64,000 bases of DNA from Herbaspirillum autotrophicum (GCF_001189915.1 NZ_LFLS01000024.1:23202-87201); one strand, 5' to 3'. Shown: positions 51,358 to 61,066, counted from the first letter of the stretch. Translations and numbers: made by a program. Notes: generated from the letters alone by a model not told the origin.

Positions 51358-53945
51358 GGCTGACCTCCCGCTGGCTGCGGGTTGCACATGGCATGCAGAT
51401 AGGCCTGTTTCCAGTCGGTGTCAGCCGGCGCCCCATGCTGATAAAAACGGTCAAAGACGATTTGCGCCTTGCGATCAGAAGCCAGTATGGCGAGGGTATG
51501 ACGGTCGAACTGCGGTTGAATCATGCGCGACAGATCATCCTGGCGGATGAAGTAATCGCGCTGGGCCTGGGCGCCGGCGATTCGCTCCAGCTGCGCATCG
51601 GTCAGCGCAAACTCGGACAGGTAGATGTGCCTGAGCGACGCCGATCTGGCCTTGCGATTCGGCGTGAAGATCACCGTCTTGACGTTGTCGCGCAAGGCGC
51701 CGAAGATGCCTGACTGCACCAGCTCATCAGGCGACTGGGTATCCATCCACAGGGAAGAAGCATAACGGGCGATGGTCTTGAGGTAATTCTCCATCTGCTG
51801 TGCGAACTGAGGATTCTTAAGGAAAAACCAGACTTCAGGGATGTAAATCACGGTCGGGACGATCCTGCCTTGCAGCCGTTCATCTGCCATGCGCGACTGA
51901 ATACGGTAGAAGGCCAGATCCATGAACGGCACTGCCGTCATTTCGTCGCGCAACAAGGTGCGCACCTCAATTCCCACCAGACTGCCCAGATCAAAATCAT
52001 CACCGGCATTGTCAAAGTAGCGCCCATACGGCCGATCTCCCACCCACAACGCCAGTTCCTGTCTGAGCTCCTCGTCGGTGATCTGGGTATACACCGACAG
52101 CAGCCGGTGCCGGGCCGGGTCGGACAATGCACGTGTCGCACGCAATGCCTGCTCGATCTGCATCTCCTGATGCGCCTTGACCCGGTAGCCGCGCATCTGG
52201 CACAGCAGCCGTACAAAGCGCACCAGATAAGCCAGATGGTGCTCTTCCTTCAGCAAGACCAGCGGATTCATGCGCGGTCGTTCCAGGCTGTCGCTGCTCA
52301 TGTCCACATACTTCCCACCTTGCAGCAGAATCGGAATACGGGCGGAATAGTCGACGTCAAACACCAAGACCCGGGCATCGGGATACTTGCGGAAACTGGT
52401 CCACAGAAAATTGGCCTTGGTGGTTTTACCGGTGCGCGAAGGGCCGATAAAGAGCTTGTGGCCGATGTGCATGACGTAATGCACGTAATAGAAGGGCGTG
52501 CCATAGTCCGTTGCCATCGCGGCCAACGCTGGGCAACTGACACCGAGCTGGTCGCTCAGATAGTCGTTGCGGATCTGGCCGCGGCTGATGGTCCGCAACG
52601 GGGCCAGGTTGGCGAGATTGGCGTGATCCAGAAACTGCATGCGAACAATTTCACCCCATTGCCCGGGAATGGTGCCGGCCCATGCCGACAGTGCGCCCTC
52701 GGTCTCATGGACCGGCATGAAGCGGGCGCTGCGCAGGCAGGCCTCCGCCTGTTCGGCCAGATCCCCGGCTTGTTGCAGCGTATCGCCATAGCAGACCACG
52801 GTGCAGTTATACCAACCCGCTACGGTCTGACCGATACCGGCCTTGGCGATGGCTTCTTCGGTTTGAGCGCTTTCAGCCTCGCGCGCGCTGTCGACCCGTA
52901 CGCCGTCGGTGGAACCCTTGAGGGCACCGCTGAGGATGCCGCGCCAGCCCAGCCTGGCAATGTCGTTGTAACGTCGCACGGCACGCATGAAATGCAGCGC
53001 CTTCTTTCTGCCAGCATAGCGAAATACCTGACTCAGACTGATATCACCGGCCAGCGTCAGCAACGGATCGAGCTGGCCGGGTTGGGTATGGCCCAGCTTG
53101 TCCTGCCGGGCCGGCTGCGGAAAACCTTTGACCGAAAGCAGCTTGGCGTACAACGCGCGTCCACCCGAGAACACCAGATAATCCTTTTCTGGTTCGACGG
53201 CAACGCCAGGCAGCAGGGCATCCAGAAACCAGCCATCGTCCAGCGTGACGTCCTGCTGTTCATGCAGTTGTCCGAAACAGCGGCTCAGATAACCACCCAG
53301 CGCCGCAGCAGAAAAGCGCTGGAAACGGATCTGAGTGCCGAACGCACCGGTAAACGAGCTCAGCAACTCCTCAAAACGTCCGCCGGCGGCATCCAGCTCA
53401 TCGCGGCTATAGGCAAATGCCTGTTGATCCGCGCAATACGTTTTGATGGTTTCCCATACGGCACGCATCACAGAACTGTCTTGCGCCATCTGCATCGCAC
53501 GTTGCACGCGCGCCATGAAACGGCGGCGGCCGACATCCGGCAGCATTGCCACGCACAGCGTGTGGGTATTGATGCGGTTGTTGCCGCGTTCAAAGCTGAG
53601 CCGGCGCGCATCATCGATGGCCTGACTGCAGGGATCCGGGAAGCGGCCACCGGGATAGAGCGTCGTCTTGCGGCGGTCGACTTTCCACCACAAGGTAATC
53701 GGATGATTGGCAAAAATCAGATGCGCCGCTTCCGCCACCGCAGCGAGGGCATTGAGCTGGCTATTGGTCGCGCCATCTGGATCGATGCCTTCAAACTGAA
53801 AGCATGCCAGCAAGGCCGAGTCCTTGAGCACGATCACCTGATCAGACAGGGCAAACAGCCACGGTGCCAGCTCACTGCAGGAACGTCGTCCTGCAGCGTA
53901 CGCCGCACTCTTGCGGTCGAAGCGAGCCGCGCGGTCGTTCAGCAT
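51354..53945 (-). CDS. trbE: TrbE/VirB4 conjugation ATPase
   Basis: An 863-residue VirB4-type ATPase. The N half has the CagE/TrbE/VirB domain (LLACFQFEGIDPDGATNSQLNALA), and the C half the ATPase core with Walker A SRTGKTT near residues 500-507, a YIPEVWFFLKNPQFAQQMENYLK segment and a Walker-B-like region. It powers pilus assembly. It overlaps the TrbD gene at its start. Confidence 0.93.
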   Translation of the reverse strand: MLNDRAARFDRKSAAYAAGRRSCSELAPWLFALSDQVIVLKDSALLACFQFEGIDPDGATNSQLNALAAVAEAAHLIFANHPITLWWKVDRRKTTLYPGGRFPDPCSQAIDDARRLSFERGNNRINTHTLCVAMLPDVGRRRFMARVQRAMQMAQDSSVMRAVWETIKTYCADQQAFAYSRDELDAAGGRFEELLSSFTGAFGTQIRFQRFSAAALGGYLSRCFGQLHEQQDVTLDDGWFLDALLPGVAVEPEKDYLVFSGGRALYAKLLSVKGFPQPARQDKLGHTQPGQLDPLLTLAGDISLSQVFRYAGRKKALHFMRAVRRYNDIARLGWRGILSGALKGSTDGVRVDSAREAESAQTEEAIAKAGIGQTVAGWYNCTVVCYGDTLQQAGDLAEQAEACLRSARFMPVHETEGALSAWAGTIPGQWGEIVRMQFLDHANLANLAPLRTISRGQIRNDYLSDQLGVSCPALAAMATDYGTPFYYVHYVMHIGHKLFIGPSRTGKTTKANFLWTSFRKYPDARVLVFDVDYSARIPILLQGGKYVDMSSDSLERPRMNPLVLLKEEHHLAYLVRFVRLLCQMRGYRVKAHQEMQIEQALRATRALSDPARHRLLSVYTQITDEELRQELALWVGDRPYGRYFDNAGDDFDLGSLVGIEVRTLLRDEMTAVPFMDLAFYRIQSRMADERLQGRIVPTVIYIPEVWFFLKNPQFAQQMENYLKTIARYASSLWMDTQSPDELVQSGIFGALRDNVKTVIFTPNRKARSASLRHIYLSEFALTDAQLERIAGAQAQRDYFIRQDDLSRMIQPQFDRHTLAILASDRKAQIVFDRFYQHGAPADTDWKQAYLHAMCNPQPAGGQP

Positions 53946-54274
53946 AATTCACCCGTACCGAAACCGGCCGGCCGCAAGCCACAACGTTGGCCGGCATGTG
54001 GCCATGGTTCATAGCGGTCGCCTTGTTTGCTGTAGTGACGCAAAATGCGCAGTGCATCCGGATCGTCAGCCGCATACAGATAGACCAGCAGCCAGATGGT
54101 GAAGCTGATCACCGGAAAGTAATAAAAGCGAATCGGAGAAAACACAAAGAAGATTGTCACGATACCCAGCGACTCGACAATATCGGTGTCCACGCCCCAC
54201 GTCAGGCGCGGACGCATCAAGGCCCCGTATACCGGCGTCTTGCGCAGTGGCTCATCGTTGTTCAGCAGGCTCAT
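53939..54274 (-). CDS. trbD: TrbD/VirB3-like conjugation protein
   Basis: A 111-residue protein with two closely spaced helices (IVTIFFVFSPIRFYYFPVISFTIWLLVYLYA) after a short cytoplasmic N-terminus (PVYGALMRPRLTWGVD). This is the usual VirB3 layout. The ATG at 54274 is used; a GTG codon is directly upstream. The stop overlaps the trbE start. Confidence 0.82.
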   Translation of the reverse strand: MSLLNNDEPLRKTPVYGALMRPRLTWGVDTDIVESLGIVTIFFVFSPIRFYYFPVISFTIWLLVYLYAADDPDALRILRHYSKQGDRYEPWPHAGQRCGLRPAGFGTGELC

Positions 54275-54285
54275 CACGTCTCGTT

Positions 54286-54609
54286 TCAGCAGGGCTGGGC
54301 GCCGAACCAGCCAATCACGGTCGGCAGCGACAGCAGGGCCGAGGTGGCGATGCCGGTCTTGGTCATGCCTGACATCGCTTCCTCACTCTTGTCCATGAAT
54401 TTCCATTTCAAAAGAATCAGCGTCAGGGCACCCATGGCGGAGACCCCGATGAACTCGTTGTCGATCACATTGTTGTAGGCTTTGCACATCGGCTTGGTGA
54501 TGATATTGGCGTGCGCACACGGTGCCAGCAGCAGCGCGCACAGACAGCCAGTCAAACAACGGTAGATGAAGGCGCGAGACGTTCCCCACACAGTAGATAG
54601 CTCAGACAT
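54286..54609 (-). CDS. trbC: TrbC/VirB2-like prepilin
   Basis: A 107-residue prepilin with a signal-like helix (YRCLTGCLCALLLAPCAHA) and a mature part with two helices around FIGVSAMGALTLILLKWKF and GIATSALLSLPTVIGW. It would be processed into the pilus subunit. In RP4 the TraF protease cyclises TrbC; no traF is seen in this window. Overlaps the end of trbB. Confidence 0.84.
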   Translation of the reverse strand: MSELSTVWGTSRAFIYRCLTGCLCALLLAPCAHANIITKPMCKAYNNVIDNEFIGVSAMGALTLILLKWKFMDKSEEAMSGMTKTGIATSALLSLPTVIGWFGAQPC

Positions 54610-55756
54610 AAAACTGATCCTCCCGCATTACCTTGGAAAACAGCAGCCGGGTCTGATAAACGCCGCCACGCGCACCGAGCAAGGCACGCACTTCCATCGG
54701 TGCACGCACGCCATGTTCATGCGCGGCATGGATGATGAAATCGAAGGTATTGGCAATTTGCACACGAATATCGTCCAGCGGCCAGCTCTTGCCTTCTTCC
54801 GATTGGCGCAGCATGCCTTCCAGACGTGGCAGGGCTTCGTGCGCCGCGTTGGCATGAAACGTCACAAAGCCACCCTGATGGCCGGTATTGAGCGCGGCCA
54901 TCAGATCGTAGGATTCGGCACCACGGATCTCGCCGACGACGATGCGCTTGGGCGCATAACGCAGCGCCAGCCGGACCAGATCGCGGATGAACACGTCGCG
55001 GTTGTCTGCTTCAAAGCCGACATGATTGGGCACGCTCACCATCAACTCGGCAGTGTCTTCAATTGTGATCAGCCGCTGGTCGATCGGAATTTCTGCCAGC
55101 ATGGCGTTGAGCAGGGTGGTCTTGCCGCTGGAGGTGGAACCGGTGACGATGACATTCTTTTTACTGACCACCAGCCATACCAGAAAGCGCAGCAGCGCCT
55201 GGCCGCCAGCCTTGAGTTCGGCGTCAGAGGGCGGTTCCGGTAGTGCGTGACCGCCGGCTACGGTGTCGGCCGCCAGTACATCAAACAGACCGCGCTGCAA
55301 ATAGTCTTCCAGGCGGATGGCGGTACAGGCGTGCTTGCGGATACACATGGATGAACCACGAATGGCAACGGGATGGCGGGCTGCCGCCACGCGCAGGCCG
55401 GGCAGGCGGCAGTCGAGAATGCGGGTGGCGGGTTTGCCGTTGATGTTCGCCAGCGTATCGATGGCACCGCAGATGGCGACTTCTTCCAGGCAGATGGTGG
55501 GATCGTGCAAGGTCGTGCCTTGCCGCTCCACCCAGATTTCTGCGCCGGTATTGATCTCGATTTCCTGCACCGTCGGATCTTCCAGATGGACGCGCAACGG
55601 CGCCAGATGATCCAGCAACAGTCCGCCGGCATAGTGGAGAGCGGCGCGATCCATCAGTGCGGCCTCGTCATGAACGCTGGCGACTGGCGGCGCAGCGCTG
55701 TTGATCGGTAACGGGAACTGCCGGGTGGATAGCGAAAGCGCATGGGCACCGTTCAT
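54602..55756 (-). CDS. trbB: TrbB/VirB11 traffic ATPase
   Basis: A 384-residue hexameric traffic ATPase: Walker A GSTSSGKT at residues 206-213, an EDTAEL Asp box near 233 and RIVVGEIRG Walker B at 271-279. It is the first gene of the trb operon. The ATG at 55756 is 9 bases after a T8 tract, itself following a hairpin that looks like an intrinsic terminator; a GGAG lies in that hairpin, 15 bases from the start. Confidence 0.92.
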   Translation of the reverse strand: MNGAHALSLSTRQFPLPINSAAPPVASVHDEAALMDRAALHYAGGLLLDHLAPLRVHLEDPTVQEIEINTGAEIWVERQGTTLHDPTICLEEVAICGAIDTLANINGKPATRILDCRLPGLRVAAARHPVAIRGSSMCIRKHACTAIRLEDYLQRGLFDVLAADTVAGGHALPEPPSDAELKAGGQALLRFLVWLVVSKKNVIVTGSTSSGKTTLLNAMLAEIPIDQRLITIEDTAELMVSVPNHVGFEADNRDVFIRDLVRLALRYAPKRIVVGEIRGAESYDLMAALNTGHQGGFVTFHANAAHEALPRLEGMLRQSEEGKSWPLDDIRVQIANTFDFIIHAAHEHGVRAPMEVRALLGARGGVYQTRLLFSKVMREDQFYV

Positions 55757-55764
55757 TTGTCTGT

Positions 55765-55819
55765 AAAAAAAACTCCGCGGCGACAGTAACTCTGCTTTGC
55801 ACAGAATGCCGCCGCGGAG
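55765..55819 (-). promoter_or_regulatory. Terminator-like hairpin (attenuator) in the trbB leader
   Basis: On the minus strand, CTCCGCGGCG (55819-55810) pairs perfectly with CGCCGCGGAG (55782-55773) around a 27-base loop and is followed by eight T residues (55772-55765), 8 bases before the trbB ATG. No gene lies upstream on that strand, so it would be a leader attenuator. Confidence 0.7.
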
Positions 55820-56350
55820 GCCGGAAGAACTGCCACGACACAAGGATATGGGAGGGGAAAGTCGCAGCAGTCAGGTAGCAATGTATCGATGCGGCAAGGT
55901 CGACACCACATACAAGGTGCACGGTTGTGAACGGAAAACGGGCACCTTGTCTGGCGTCATGTCACCGCACCAACAAAGGAACCACGGCAAGGCCGGCAAG
56001 GGTAAGGGGACGATCCAAAGGCCGCCCGCCACGCTGAACATCGCGTGGCGGGCTAAAGGCCAAACGGATTAAAGGAAATGCACAAACGCCCGGCAAGCCT
56101 GATGGGACCAGCAGTCCGGTGACCGATGAGATTCCAGATAAAGCGGTACAGAGATAGCGATGACGGGCAGCTTGATTGCAGCGCCGGCAGCGCTACGTCT
56201 CTACAGTGCATCTCATGCCGGAAAGGCTTTGCGCGCAGAGCCTGACCGGGTGTGACTCGAACCGATAAGCCCGTTGTCCCTATGGCGCATGAAAGCATCC
56301 CCTGCGACACCGCTGTCGCACCACCCCATCACTGTGCCAGGTACGCTCGC
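55820..56350. other. Divergent gap between trb operon and relaxase gene
   Basis: A non-coding stretch between the divergent transfer operons, the usual place for promoters and oriT. It contains the inverted repeat at 56024-56053. No promoter pair could be assigned with confidence. Confidence 0.5.
56024..56053. repeat. 11-bp perfect inverted repeat, candidate oriT element
   Basis: GCCCGCCACGC and GCGTGGCGGGC flank an 8-base loop TGAACATC. It lies between trbB and traI in the divergent gap, a typical oriT place. No T-tract follows on either side, so it is unlikely to be a plain terminator. Confidence 0.5.
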
Positions 56351-58288
56351 ATGATCGTCATGCCATTCGAGGCCTGGATCTGGATCGCCAGCATCGTGGC
56401 TGCGGCAGGTACAGCCATCGTCATGCTGCACCATCGTCTGGCACCGCGCCCTATGTCGTCTATAAAAGACGCTCCCGCACCGGCCTCTGCTGCTTCTTTA
56501 CCGGCAGGTCAGTTTGCCGTATCGGACTATGCTGCCTTGCTGAAACAGACCGGCACGCTCAGCCTGGTGGGGGAAATACAGCAAAAGTGCGGCTTTGCCG
56601 ATGCCAATTTCGACCGCGATGTGTTGCCGCTGCTGCAGCGCCTGGCGGAATTCGTCCAACTCCTGCCGGCATCGGAATCCCATCATCATGCCCAGCCCGG
56701 CGGGCTGCTGATCCATTTGCTGGAAGCGGGGCGCAATGCACTGCATTTCCGCGATGCCTTGCGCTTGCCGCCGGGCGCCACCCCTGAACAACAGGCGTAT
56801 CTGGGACCGCGCTGGACCTATGGCGTATTGCTGGCGGCGTTGTTGCATGACGTCGGCAAGCCGGTCGCTGATGTCTGCGTGACGTTGTTCACCAAAGAAG
56901 GTATTGCGGGCCGGCGCTGGAACGGTCTGGCCGGTACCATGCCCGAGGCAGGCGGCGTTTCGTATACGGTGGAATTCCCCGAGCACCGGGAATACGGCTT
57001 GCATCCCAAGTTGCCACTGCTGTTGTTCAACAACATGGTGCCGGCCGCAACACTGCGATGGCTGGCCGAAGACGCCGAGTTGCTGCAGCTGTTGCTGAGC
57101 TGTCTGTCAGGTGACGGAAAAGACCATGTGCTGGCAGCGCTAGTGTTGCGCGCAGACAGAGAATCGGTGCGCAGAAATCTGTTGCACGGTCCGCGCACCC
57201 GCTTTGCCTCGGCTCGAACCATCCCACTGATCGAACGCCTGATGCAGGCGCTGCGGCGCATGCTGGCCGAAGGCGGGCAGTTGCCCTTGAACCGGCCCGG
57301 CGCTGCCGGCTTTATCGTCGCCGGGGAAGCGTGGTTTGTGGCAGGCACACTGGCGGACCGCGTACGTGCCTGGATGGACCAGAGCGAAGTGCGCCACGCC
57401 GGAGCGGCCGCGCTGCCGCAAGACAATGCCCGTCTGTTCGATATCTGGCAAGACTACGGTGCCGTGATTGCCCATCCGGATGGCGGCTGCATCTGGAGGA
57501 TCGCTATCGAGATTGGCGCCTGGCGGGAAATACTGACCATGCTGCGGTTTCCGCTCGCCAAGCTGTACTGCAACCCCGCCGATTATCCGCGTCACTGTGA
57601 CGGTACGCTGCGCGTGGTCGAGGTCCATCAGGCGGTGGCCGCGTCTGAAAATGCACTACCCGTCGCATCAACCGAAGCCGTAGTCACCCGAGAAGGCGCG
57701 CAACAGGAACCGGATACCTCACGTACCGCAGGCGTATCCGATCTGACGTGGCTGGATCCGGACGAAGCCGCAGAGGCTGCGTTGACGCCTGTTGGCACAA
57801 GCATGTCGCCGCCATCGCGGTTGCAGGCGCCGATGGCAATCGTCGGCAAATCGTTGCCATCGGTCGCACCTGACTTGGCGGAGCGTTTCATGGCCTGGAT
57901 TCAGGGTGGACTTGCCGATGGATCGATCCGGTTCAACGAAAGCAGCGCCATGGTGCATTTTGTGGAAGAGGGGATGCTGCTGGTATCGCCCAAGATAGTG
58001 CAGGTATTCGTTGACCGATTCGGTGCGGACGGTGATGGACGCTCGGCCGCAGCAGATCAGCCACGTCCCTGGGCCCGGCTGCAGCGCGAATTCCAGCGCT
58101 CGGGTTTGCCACTGCGCAATCCCGAAGCCAAGGGCTCTTATCTGTTTGCTTACGCCACCACCAACAGCAAATCCGATCGGCCGGTGAATTGTTATCTGAT
58201 TCCGCACCCGGAACGCTTTATCAATCCCTTGCCGGCGCCGAATCCGCATTTTGTGTCGAAGGCGGCGCGGCTCAAACAGCGCGCATGA
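56351..58288 (+). CDS. traI: MobH-class relaxase (TraI_2)
   Basis: A 645-residue relaxase of the MobH class. From the chosen start, the histidine motif ESHHHAQPGGLLIHLLEAG begins near residue 114 and the HD motif LLHDVGKPVADV near 165. The end shows the DUF1528/TraI_2 C domain (NPEAKGSYLFAYATTNSK). An N-terminal hydrophobic segment near residues 5-25 suggests membrane association. The exact start is uncertain (in-frame ATGs at 56282, 56351 and 56360). It would nick oriT and lead the strand into the mating pore. Confidence 0.85.
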   Translation: MIVMPFEAWIWIASIVAAAGTAIVMLHHRLAPRPMSSIKDAPAPASAASLPAGQFAVSDYAALLKQTGTLSLVGEIQQKCGFADANFDRDVLPLLQRLAEFVQLLPASESHHHAQPGGLLIHLLEAGRNALHFRDALRLPPGATPEQQAYLGPRWTYGVLLAALLHDVGKPVADVCVTLFTKEGIAGRRWNGLAGTMPEAGGVSYTVEFPEHREYGLHPKLPLLLFNNMVPAATLRWLAEDAELLQLLLSCLSGDGKDHVLAALVLRADRESVRRNLLHGPRTRFASARTIPLIERLMQALRRMLAEGGQLPLNRPGAAGFIVAGEAWFVAGTLADRVRAWMDQSEVRHAGAAALPQDNARLFDIWQDYGAVIAHPDGGCIWRIAIEIGAWREILTMLRFPLAKLYCNPADYPRHCDGTLRVVEVHQAVAASENALPVASTEAVVTREGAQQEPDTSRTAGVSDLTWLDPDEAAEAALTPVGTSMSPPSRLQAPMAIVGKSLPSVAPDLAERFMAWIQGGLADGSIRFNESSAMVHFVEEGMLLVSPKIVQVFVDRFGADGDGRSAAADQPRPWARLQREFQRSGLPLRNPEAKGSYLFAYATTNSKSDRPVNCYLIPHPERFINPLPAPNPHFVSKAARLKQRA

Positions 58289-60378
58289 GTTATCCGGTCG
58301 AGAATTTGTTTCGTCGGCCGGTCGAATTGATTCCGGCCGCTGCATCGTTGGCGAGTTGCGCCGCCTTGTGGCTGCATGCTGACTTGTTCATGGTGACGCC
58401 GACCAGTGCAGCGCTGGCGACGACTGGGTTGATATCACATGCAGCCTGGCGGGCGCAGCAGGGAATCAACATCGTCAGGTTTCAACGCAATTTGAAGCGT
58501 TTGCCGCTGTATGTGCTGCGCTCGGAGCACATTCCGTGGTCGCCGCGTGAGCTGTTCCTCGGCATGGGTTTCGCCTGGGATCAGCGCCATACCCAACGTT
58601 TGTATCTGGCGCGACATCCCGAGCATCGGCATTTGCGCGCCCGCAATGGCCTCTACGAAAGGGCGCGTGCTTACGAACGCAGCCATCCCGATGCGCTGCT
58701 GAGCCGATGGCTGAGTTGTCCGTCCCGTTTCAATCCGGTGGCGCCGTTGCCGCCACTTGGAGGGGATCCCGCCATCCATGGTGTTGAGTTGCAGGAACGC
58801 CCGGTGTGGATGGATATCAGTGAGCGTGTCGGTCATATGCTGGTGTTGGGCACCACCCGGGTCGGCAAGACCCGTTTCGCCGAGCTGGTGATTACGCAAG
58901 ACATCCGTCGCGGCGATGTAGTGATCGTGTTCGATCCCAAGGGCGATGTCGCCCTGTTGCGACGCATGTATGCCGAAGCCAGACGCGCCGGGCGCGGCGA
59001 CCAATTCTATCTGTTCCATCTGGGGTATCCGGAGATCTCGGCGCGCTATAACCCGGTCGCCAGCTTTTCCAAAATCACCGAAGTGGCGACCCGCACCGCC
59101 AATCAGTTGCCGGGCGAAGGGCAATCGGCAGCGTTCAAGGAATTCGTGTGGCGCTTTGTCAATGTAATGGCCAGAGCCATGGCTGCGCTCGGCCTGAAAC
59201 CATCCTATGAAGCGATCTACGCCAATGCAGTCGACATCGATGAACTGTGTATCAAGTACTTCCGGTTCTGGCTGGAACGCGCTCATCCCGGGTGGGAAGC
59301 ACAACTGCCGGCAATGATCGACGACGAACAGAAAAAGCAAATCGCATCGCAAGCCAGAAAGTCCGGACGCAGCGCCTATGCGCTGGAGTTGCTGACACTG
59401 ATCCGGGAACAGGGCTGGCACGATCCTATTGCGGACGGTCTGGGCTCGGTGCTGGCCAATGACCGCAGTTACTTCGAAAAACTGGTGTCCTCTTTGTACC
59501 CCTTACTGGAAAAACTGACCACCGGCAAGGTTTCCGAATTGCTGTCGCCGGACTATGACGATCCCTGTGATGCGCGCCCGATCTTCGACTGGAACCGCAT
59601 CATCGATCAGGGCGGCATTGTTTATGTCGGTCTTGATTCATTGTCGGATTTTGAGGTGGCAGGTGCGGTTGGCAACGCCATGTTCGGCGACCTGACGTCG
59701 ACTGCCGGACGCCGCTATAAGCACGGCGCCGCCTATGGCCAGTCGGGCTCGGCACCCAAGCGCAAAATATCGATTCACGCGGATGAATTCAATGAATTGA
59801 TCGGCGATGAATTTGTGCCCCTGCTCAACAAGAGCGGCGGTGCCGATTATCAGGTGACGGTGTACACCCAGACCTGGTCTGACGTCGAAGCACGGACCGG
59901 CTCCGCCGCCAAGGCCGCGCAGATCGCCGGCAACCTGAACAATCTCGTGATGCTGCGGGTCAAGAATGTCGAAACCGCTGAAATCCTGACAGACCAATTG
60001 CCGCGCATCGAAATCGCATCGGTAACACCAGAGTCCGGGGCGATTGACGGCGGCGAACCGGACCAGTTCCGGGAATTCAGCAGCAATTCAAACGACCGTA
60101 TCACGCTACGCGAGGTACCGATGCTGCAACCATCGGACCTCATGCAATTACCCAAAGGCCAGGCATTTGCCTTGATCGAGGGCGGTCGCTTGCTGAAAAT
60201 CCGCATGCCGCTGGCCAGTGACGAGCACGACGAGGTCATGCCAGAGAATTTGCAGGCGATGTGTGCCGACATGCAGCGCCGTTACCAACACTATGTCACA
60301 CAGATCGAACAGACCTCGGATGGCAACATGCGCGCGGATCAATTGACGGAGGGCAGTGGCAGTGACTTCGGGCCATAA
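58285..60378 (+). CDS. traD: TraD-type conjugative coupling protein
   Basis: A 697-residue VirD4/TraD-like ATPase: N-terminal helices, Walker A TRVGKTRFAEL near residues 190-198, FDPKGDVALL after it, and HADEFNELIGDEFVPLLNKSG as the Walker B region. The wording is that of ICE TraD proteins paired with MobH relaxases. It couples the TraI-DNA complex to the mating pore. It overlaps the traI stop as ATGA. Confidence 0.9.
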   Translation: MSYPVENLFRRPVELIPAAASLASCAALWLHADLFMVTPTSAALATTGLISHAAWRAQQGINIVRFQRNLKRLPLYVLRSEHIPWSPRELFLGMGFAWDQRHTQRLYLARHPEHRHLRARNGLYERARAYERSHPDALLSRWLSCPSRFNPVAPLPPLGGDPAIHGVELQERPVWMDISERVGHMLVLGTTRVGKTRFAELVITQDIRRGDVVIVFDPKGDVALLRRMYAEARRAGRGDQFYLFHLGYPEISARYNPVASFSKITEVATRTANQLPGEGQSAAFKEFVWRFVNVMARAMAALGLKPSYEAIYANAVDIDELCIKYFRFWLERAHPGWEAQLPAMIDDEQKKQIASQARKSGRSAYALELLTLIREQGWHDPIADGLGSVLANDRSYFEKLVSSLYPLLEKLTTGKVSELLSPDYDDPCDARPIFDWNRIIDQGGIVYVGLDSLSDFEVAGAVGNAMFGDLTSTAGRRYKHGAAYGQSGSAPKRKISIHADEFNELIGDEFVPLLNKSGGADYQVTVYTQTWSDVEARTGSAAKAAQIAGNLNNLVMLRVKNVETAEILTDQLPRIEIASVTPESGAIDGGEPDQFREFSSNSNDRITLREVPMLQPSDLMQLPKGQAFALIEGGRLLKIRMPLASDEHDEVMPENLQAMCADMQRRYQHYVTQIEQTSDGNMRADQLTEGSGSDFGP

Positions 60379-61066
60379 GACAGATTACGAAAACAGTATT
60401 GCCGGCACCGGCCTGTGGTGGCTGCGCGCGTTGTTGCGGCTGGTGATGACGTTGGTGATGTTTTGTGTCATAGCGATAGCATTGGCGATCATCCACGGCA
60501 AATATGCGCTGGCGCCCGGCACCGGTATCGAACACATGCAGGGACTGATCGGATATGCGCTGGATCGCACCACGCATCAGGAATTTGCCCGGACACTGGC
60601 AGCAGGACTGTACTGGCTCTGTTTCAAATGGAATGGCATTCATGACGCAGCAATAGAATATGCACGCGGCAGGCCAGCATGGACACTGATGTCGGATCTC
60701 ATCCGCAGAACGCTGATCATCCCGTTCAATGAGTCATTGATGATCGCCATGCTCAGTGTGAAACTGTTCGGCATCCGCATGGCCGGATTGCTACAGGCAT
60801 TGCCGCTGTTCGGGCTGGCCTGTGTATTGGCTGCAATCGATGGCCTCAGTGAACGTCATATCCGACGCTGCGGTTTGGGGCGAGAATCGGCAGCCATCTA
60901 TCATCGCGCAAAGTACTATGCATTTCGATTGTTGCCGCCGCTGGCCGGGTTTGTGTATTTGGTGCTGCCGTATCCGATGGAGCCGGCCATAGTTTTTACG
61001 CCAGTGGCGCTGGTGACGGGAGTGCTATTGCGTACGCAGATGAAGTATTACAAGAAATATATGTAG
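60362..61066 (+). CDS. DUF4400/TIGR03747-like ICE membrane protein
   Basis: A 234-residue polytopic protein with about four to five helices (LRALLRLVMTLVMFCVIAIALAI, LPLFGLACVLAAIDGL, LLPPLAGFVYLVLPYPM) and a SERHIRRCGLGRESAAIYHRAKY loop. Such membrane proteins follow traD in ICEs; role unknown. A GGAGGG site supports a GTG start at 60362 rather than the GTG six bases earlier; it overlaps the traD end. Confidence 0.78.
   Translation: MTSGHKTDYENSIAGTGLWWLRALLRLVMTLVMFCVIAIALAIIHGKYALAPGTGIEHMQGLIGYALDRTTHQEFARTLAAGLYWLCFKWNGIHDAAIEYARGRPAWTLMSDLIRRTLIIPFNESLMIAMLSVKLFGIRMAGLLQALPLFGLACVLAAIDGLSERHIRRCGLGRESAAIYHRAKYYAFRLLPPLAGFVYLVLPYPMEPAIVFTPVALVTGVLLRTQMKYYKKYM

Noticed and set aside
51870..54014. 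714-codon open frame on the plus strand opposite trbE
   Set aside because: Shadow of the VirB4-type gene, which has clear motifs; GC-rich DNA commonly leaves the antisense frame open.
55797..56072. 91-codon frame in the divergent gap before traI
   Set aside because: No ribosome-binding site, passes through two inverted repeats, and has no recognisable composition; the gap is better explained as regulatory/oriT DNA.
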